Assembly: GCA_002077065.1 (NCBI GenBank)
Contig: NAJO01000002.1
Coordinates: forward strand, 1,302,001 to 1,366,000
DNA: 64,000 nucleotides
Reading direction: 5' to 3'
Origin: Cryoendolithus antarcticus
Taxonomy: Eukaryota; Ascomycota; Dothideomycetes; Cladosporiales; Cladosporiaceae
How positions within the stretch are numbered: position 1 is the first letter of the stretch; each line of letters starts with the position of its first letter. The position numbers and the translations under genes are program-made. Shown in pieces: positions 62,801-64,000 of this stretch. The notes under the pieces were generated by a model, which worked only from the letters and a program-made list of their open reading frames with translations, had not been told where the DNA came from and did not search any database.

Positions 62801-62805
62801 GGCAT
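53887..62805 (-). CDS. FMP27: Bridge-like lipid transfer protein Fmp27/BLTP2 family
   Basis: A single intronless frame of 2972 residues from the ATG at 62805; the frame extends 32 codons further but the MPVPSISLLLGLVLLAYL start gives the expected N-terminal anchor. Family motifs appear in order: a GFWDK motif near 1371 (VGFWDKIRLSFHSRINVAWK), an SW motif around 1580-1590 (HFYSWWSMFSG), and the WPPW motif near 2171 (GTCWPPWVPLEIMFEYEDN). The body is a long repetitive beta-groove protein of the VPS13/SABRE/hobbit class, which spans membrane contacts and conducts lipids, in yeast at ER-plasma membrane contacts. A C-terminal Ser-rich disordered tail (about 2530-2972) includes the KDVIRALIGHAGAIVGNKF segment. 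No internal stop or shift is seen. Confidence 0.9.
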   Translation of the reverse strand: MPVPSISLLLGLVLLAYLSTFVIFAVVRVLTGVSIQRVGYSGFRRLAFSPRHGIRVTVRGVGLSPHRPTFALPTWCSLVITELRVTVDLEELDKSAVGVTRKHAHANGSTSLANGNIGKSRALDGTEDENDDDGAHGKLWERLNEIKEQVKRLHGQIEWLRLIDLVTNTVELCVVGVGSVRVERANVSVDTRSQTVDRSRLFQHSKAKGEVQQPAEWKCLVRSILFTAEGRKSTEILDYATLSVHGLLHRELQGLRDASVALKLGRVNIPFDDIEYAQQRAVYLRGLRIPHHAAAVRERKVASGESTGAEPHDSPEERIVRAISDSRAFIASILRGMQEVQLAVGFFGLSKRLSTQSHFDRSIYFNLAMKEVGLDILRLDSRTPAHRMYFARNDVAHQGLLTAIAISAGIDDGHKHPERMLYVPMITATVKTTLPSRAIHLSSHDSAGDRNTNVLYANLVCTSPSIDLDPHHLPLVLAMLKGRDVPTSRPKQEKSADHHHIISRLLPKASIKISIQEPVIRVSLPPMDTTRASEDDFDLLISTTSSMALELESSHSQHGQMHYGFAVNYRHTSHELYYQTSASERHDLMRTDTCELKVDVNAIPDATVTAFARVQTCTGYLVRPDICEGIRQINRQVSSSILTESNHHASSLKTSFLRKVPSWLEHFRIEGNDFAVQVAGVDKIVSHDTRGFSLELESWSSEYRAHREDNLQIEHRRRVSARLPSGPDKTPDSPSRSSSPRRAKESFADGRRLTVHLHNLEGLIIDSIDDDATDSFLSVPRFEVAFSTSTDATGPVFHINSHAKSILLAYSLYRHYAIGVAVMVVKRTFYDDRHTVSKPQATMARPSALQVPGSTNAAEITTIDCRIGLLQVKATMPSDPRMMLQIFGFEAGRHRWASPFMRCPLARLYVRAPSTKAAWSRIIGVKALRIDLRDIKRKHGSTIVTEKTVDLAVETIRIGVPHQLVVHDIFDNITNVVKTTKQMQHNFMTESRDYILTKEPEGPKHVPRVSFRAQLFVFDIEDSSFEWKLSTIYRAGLQEQKQRLAREDIFRLKEKRLTQCHRSGSRARAESARPGARTMSTTRRSNSFHRRRNSQPPSKVDRQRSGRGKMRYDADGQCGLTDTSHLSIDQARDKLNRLHAQSWKSRIDRVQSFQRRAVRDIRTAFWGSSELPEDYEQGEPIMAMSQRPSLLVIAMTDLALTIDKPSFPINEVHKFLHDVGKGMPTEMKYGLLIPVNLHVTTGEVRIQLRDYPLPMFHIPPLANGQPPRLPSMSMRTDFVIAEEFRDIESQREVDVQVVSKEKMGSNNGKPYAITVRRTISPVKTYSNMKFEINTSQPTKLTWGTSYQPAIQDTMQCIEGFTKPPIDTSDRVGFWDKIRLSFHSRINVAWKGDGDLHLVLKGSRDPYVVTGQGAGLAMVWRNDVRWNIAQHNDPRQFMTIDSGDYILAVPDFNNYARHDEDLAREDSISASSSSSYKREAIFKKVIMKLSGKVRWLAGLTFERDLPGGGRSFDFKPHYEVVLKHPDFAKAPKNGQYDAYAGLRSNHIHLSLAVAAPHDRDWSVSNLKPSNDYNSVHLTPRFFSHFYSWWSMFSGVMSLPVRQGPLWGPTEKQSKKFGRHLATIKYNLLMSPLFISHIYKHKDAEEYNEDSVSATGLKMKLDSFMLDLHQRREYFDIKGHSDADTKRSSGMRINKAQLDFISADLRAVSASITGTSAQEIEKATDETLASLHSQMPQVDMSRFTIPDNDFTWIDMDDFVELDWILPAESDPETKILPLGYAPRFTYFRQTDHDDAISGDTTRTSPFGDEPTHYCVMSAKNDPRRVQAELIAERLATLRTQRSENDRAEGEQHLHTVQSMAKDAEHTNKELDALRAHGEHLKQKYRALHGMFDTLKHRLECDDPSTVPELETAEEFYEAHENAQTPGPGEPGMRRVDTAPLADYTNDSNNRFIVHNPQIKWNNSLRNIILRYIHQNSQRRGFVYFMSRRAVRFLLDILEEQKKKAAESRQAPQRQKSYATAQTPFSPDGDDEQTIQDRIDELLKDGRNFVDADEPDTESESRQEKTEGPSDEIATEFMALNTYHFRLIAPQIQLQSEKNPKSVVLVTAKGAQLRVVQIMDKDRVNDDISGLVQRRFTAAMDSLQMFVTSTKTFGSEYLRMYSGNKYGVKAGTCWPPWVPLEIMFEYEDNPFGFHRVVQRTSASLRYDKYNTLRLKYNDDVTGGETRTSSKEQEAESRMDHVWVEFPQFRAVCDSTQYFAMYIIVMDLLLYNEPLEKTRSERLEKIMLASDFSDLTGSPEMVQMLQERIRQLEEIKMHFQVHEKYLDRQGWKDRITMDQDLANCEDELFFMMKAITVAQQRIEDKRELDNGAGVLHINMSAKEIAWHLIQEKGESLIQVQLQNGSFDRTDNNDGSNYNCMEIGRINGFNLLPDALYPEIIGPYVDPGRGYKGLEDTKMFRVQWLMLEAIAGIPVVDSFEMNVVPLKLQVEREVAKKLFEYIFPGVGGNAFDGGGFSPFMVKNMIPPKEEDEQEPDSGTNTPLLNGDTPDVIRGTHNGTGAGSLERRLAPTLHLPKSREKKSEPKGLGITSTARQGLQGFNLFQHSNPSSTSVNGRSAASRQALAKTNDTASSPLARSPSERSIVTMRSEHHPNGDSATPTDRKRSRVLQRHGSTSNDKRKKSQDQSDDLTQMMNRASNYMTLSLVKIPSMVLCLSYKGKKGQRNIEDVHDLVFRMPMLEYRNKTWSNLDLALQLKKDVIRALIGHAGAIVGNKFSHHNPKKQQQSRLREIANMSSLLGRDNSSINASSDSNSLQVATRGETPGRPSTTSGTPSTFDLSESMGSTPSLSESEQGTEYADPVGFPPVSIQRQRPTTSDVNGRDAKPLPGAAERPGLGREVGSPSTLPYISITDRSQFQARSRGSSISRHLTGFSQRLKQSDTRESREGSASADEGEEGKRKSRLLMGPKELLKTLRDQ

Positions 62806-63318
62806 CGTTGCGCCGGCGGCGTTAGCAGCGCGCACTCGGGCGCACAACCTCCAGCAATGTCGCACAAGGGATGCTCGACATATCATGCATCCCTTTGCCA
62901 CTGACCGATGTAAGTAAAAGGCGATATGAAGCTACCCGGTTGTCACCGGCGCAGCTAGTATTGGAAGTGAGGTGGAGAGCAGCTGGAATGTCATGACTTA
63001 ATGGTGGGTAATAAACTTCAATAATCAACACGTCAAATGGCCAGCAGCACCAGTCTAGATCACTGACATGAAGACCTAAACCACATACACCACAAACCTA
63101 GGTGTCATCACGCAGATTGCACATGGTCATGGCAAATTAGGCTGTAGGAGAGGAAGGTTGCATCACATTCGATACTAGTCTACCATCGACCACTCGCTGA
63201 ACCTCGTAACCCCCCGCGGCACCTCTCCAACGCTAAAGTCAAGAGCAGCATTGACGCGCTGTCGCTTGCTCTGAACGCCGTAACACCTCCATGCAATGCA
63301 TTGTCATCCCGCGTAATG
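62806..63318. other. Intergenic region between FMP27 and CSN5
   Basis: About 510 bases: the promoter of FMP27 and the 3' end of CSN5. No gene is supported. Confidence 0.5.
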
Positions 63319-64000
63319 TCATTCCGCCTTCACATCAGTCATCTGAGCATCTTGCCCATTCGCCTCGACAGCGGTGACGACCTCCTCCAGCGCAGCACCA
63401 CCACCCCCAAACAGCTTCTCCTTGGCGATGGCAGCCATGAGACCCATTCTCTCCTCGTTGGCAATGCGCTCTGCCGCCGTGACGACCTTGGCCATCGCCT
63501 CGTCGCCACCATTCTTCTTCGACATCATCATCGGGTCCATTGTGGAGCGATGCTTCTTCGTCTCGGTGACTTGCTTGATCTTTCCCGCAAGATCCTGGAT
63601 CTGACGTGTGCCATACTCGCGGTTCGTGAAAAGAGGTGATGCCGAAAGTGTCTGCACCCAGTACTTATTCCACAGGGCCTCCAACAGCTTGTTATCGAGA
63701 GTAGACTTGTAGTGCGAGACTTCGAGAGAGTAGTAGCGATTGGCGTGCGCGCCGAAGTCTTCTGCCTTCGCAAGAGGCACGGCTGCGATCCCTGCTGCGG
63801 CTGAGTCGGAGCCCGGTGGCACGTAGCCTTCCGGATACGTCCTGAAAGCGCCGATCTCAACCTTCCCGGCGCTGACAGTCCTGTCCGGATCGATGACCAC
63901 CGCAAGGAAGGGATCAGAGAATGACTGTTGCGTATGCTCGGTCGCCACATCGATTCCCGACAACCAGCACCCGTACCCAGGATGGCTGTGATACCACCCC
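63319..64000 (-). CDS. CSN5: COP9 signalosome subunit 5 (Csn5/Rri1), C-terminal part, cut by the window end
   Basis: The gene runs off the right edge, so its N-terminus is missing. The visible part opens with [17 protein letters not shown], the core of the JAMM/MPN+ metalloprotease motif HxHx7SxxD, and continues with [20 protein letters not shown] and [12 protein letters not shown], typical of Csn5. The region [20 protein letters not shown] is rewritten in the Ins-2 and C-terminal parts; [19 protein letters not shown] and the later [17 protein letters not shown] helix complete it. Csn5 removes Nedd8 from cullins and so regulates SCF and other CRL ligases, which in turn use F-box proteins. The 227 residues seen correspond to about two thirds of a normal 340-360-residue protein. 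The zinc ligands inside the visible motif are intact. Confidence 0.93.
   Translation of the reverse strand, partial: GWYHSHPGYGCWLSGIDVATEHTQQSFSDPFLAVVIDPDRTVSAGKVEIGAFRTYPEGYVPPGSDSAAAGIAAVPLAKAEDFGAHANRYYSLEVSHYKSTLDNKLLEALWNKYWVQTLSASPLFTNREYGTRQIQDLAGKIKQVTETKKHRSTMDPMMMSKKNGGDEAMAKVVTAAERIANEERMGLMAAIAKEKLFGGGGAALEEVVTAVEANGQDAQMTDVKAE

Overview
This 64 kb window is nuclear DNA of a filamentous ascomycete (Pezizomycotina). It is probably a dothideomycete, which I infer from gene content and from the style of the F-box-like family; no marker here proves the class. The evidence for a fungus is direct: short GT-AG introns of about 50-75 bases, high gene density on both strands, and unmistakable fungal orthologues (Pfa3, Tul1/DscA, Spg1/Tem1, SamB, Irc6, Fmp27, a GH7 cellobiohydrolase with a CBM1). 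No tRNA, rRNA, CRISPR array or recognisable transposon was found.

Layout. 1-11 kb: the end of a chromate transporter, an exopolyphosphatase with an apparent signal peptide, a secreted GH7 cellobiohydrolase with three introns, an SDR oxidoreductase, the Dot1 H3K79 methyltransferase and an OBAP/DUF1264 protein. 11-21.4 kb: a six-exon HAM1-like protein, an RFTS-domain protein with a C2H2-like finger (Raf2/DIM-7-like candidate), the tRNA pseudouridine synthase Pus4, a tiny three-exon HSBP1 homologue, and the ribosome-biogenesis factor Ebp2. 21.7-33.2 kb: an accessory block of six related F-box-like genes, all on the minus strand. It is split by a conserved trio (palmitoyltransferase Pfa3, Sm-D3, Irc6). 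Two of the six copies are broken, one by an in-frame stop and one by a frameshift.

33.8-50 kb: a single-pass membrane protein of unknown function facing the Dsc E3 ligase Tul1, an orphan small gene, the septation GTPase Spg1 divergently paired with DNA polymerase delta (Pol3), and a Pho2/HTF1-like homeobox factor with a long leader region. 50-64 kb: the MYND protein SamB/Mub1, an intronless 8.9 kb gene for the bridge-like lipid transfer protein Fmp27/BLTP2, and the C-terminal part of COP9 signalosome subunit 5, cut by the window edge.

Most genes are independent housekeeping loci, so there is no operon-like or biosynthetic-cluster logic. Loosely connected themes are ubiquitin biology (F-box-like family, Tul1, SamB/Mub1, Csn5) and chromatin (Dot1, RFTS protein). 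The most interesting signals are the decaying F-box-like cluster, a lost zinc ligand in the CysA motif of Pol3, an intron flanked by a near-perfect 9-base direct repeat in the HAM1-like gene, and the RFTS/zinc-finger protein.
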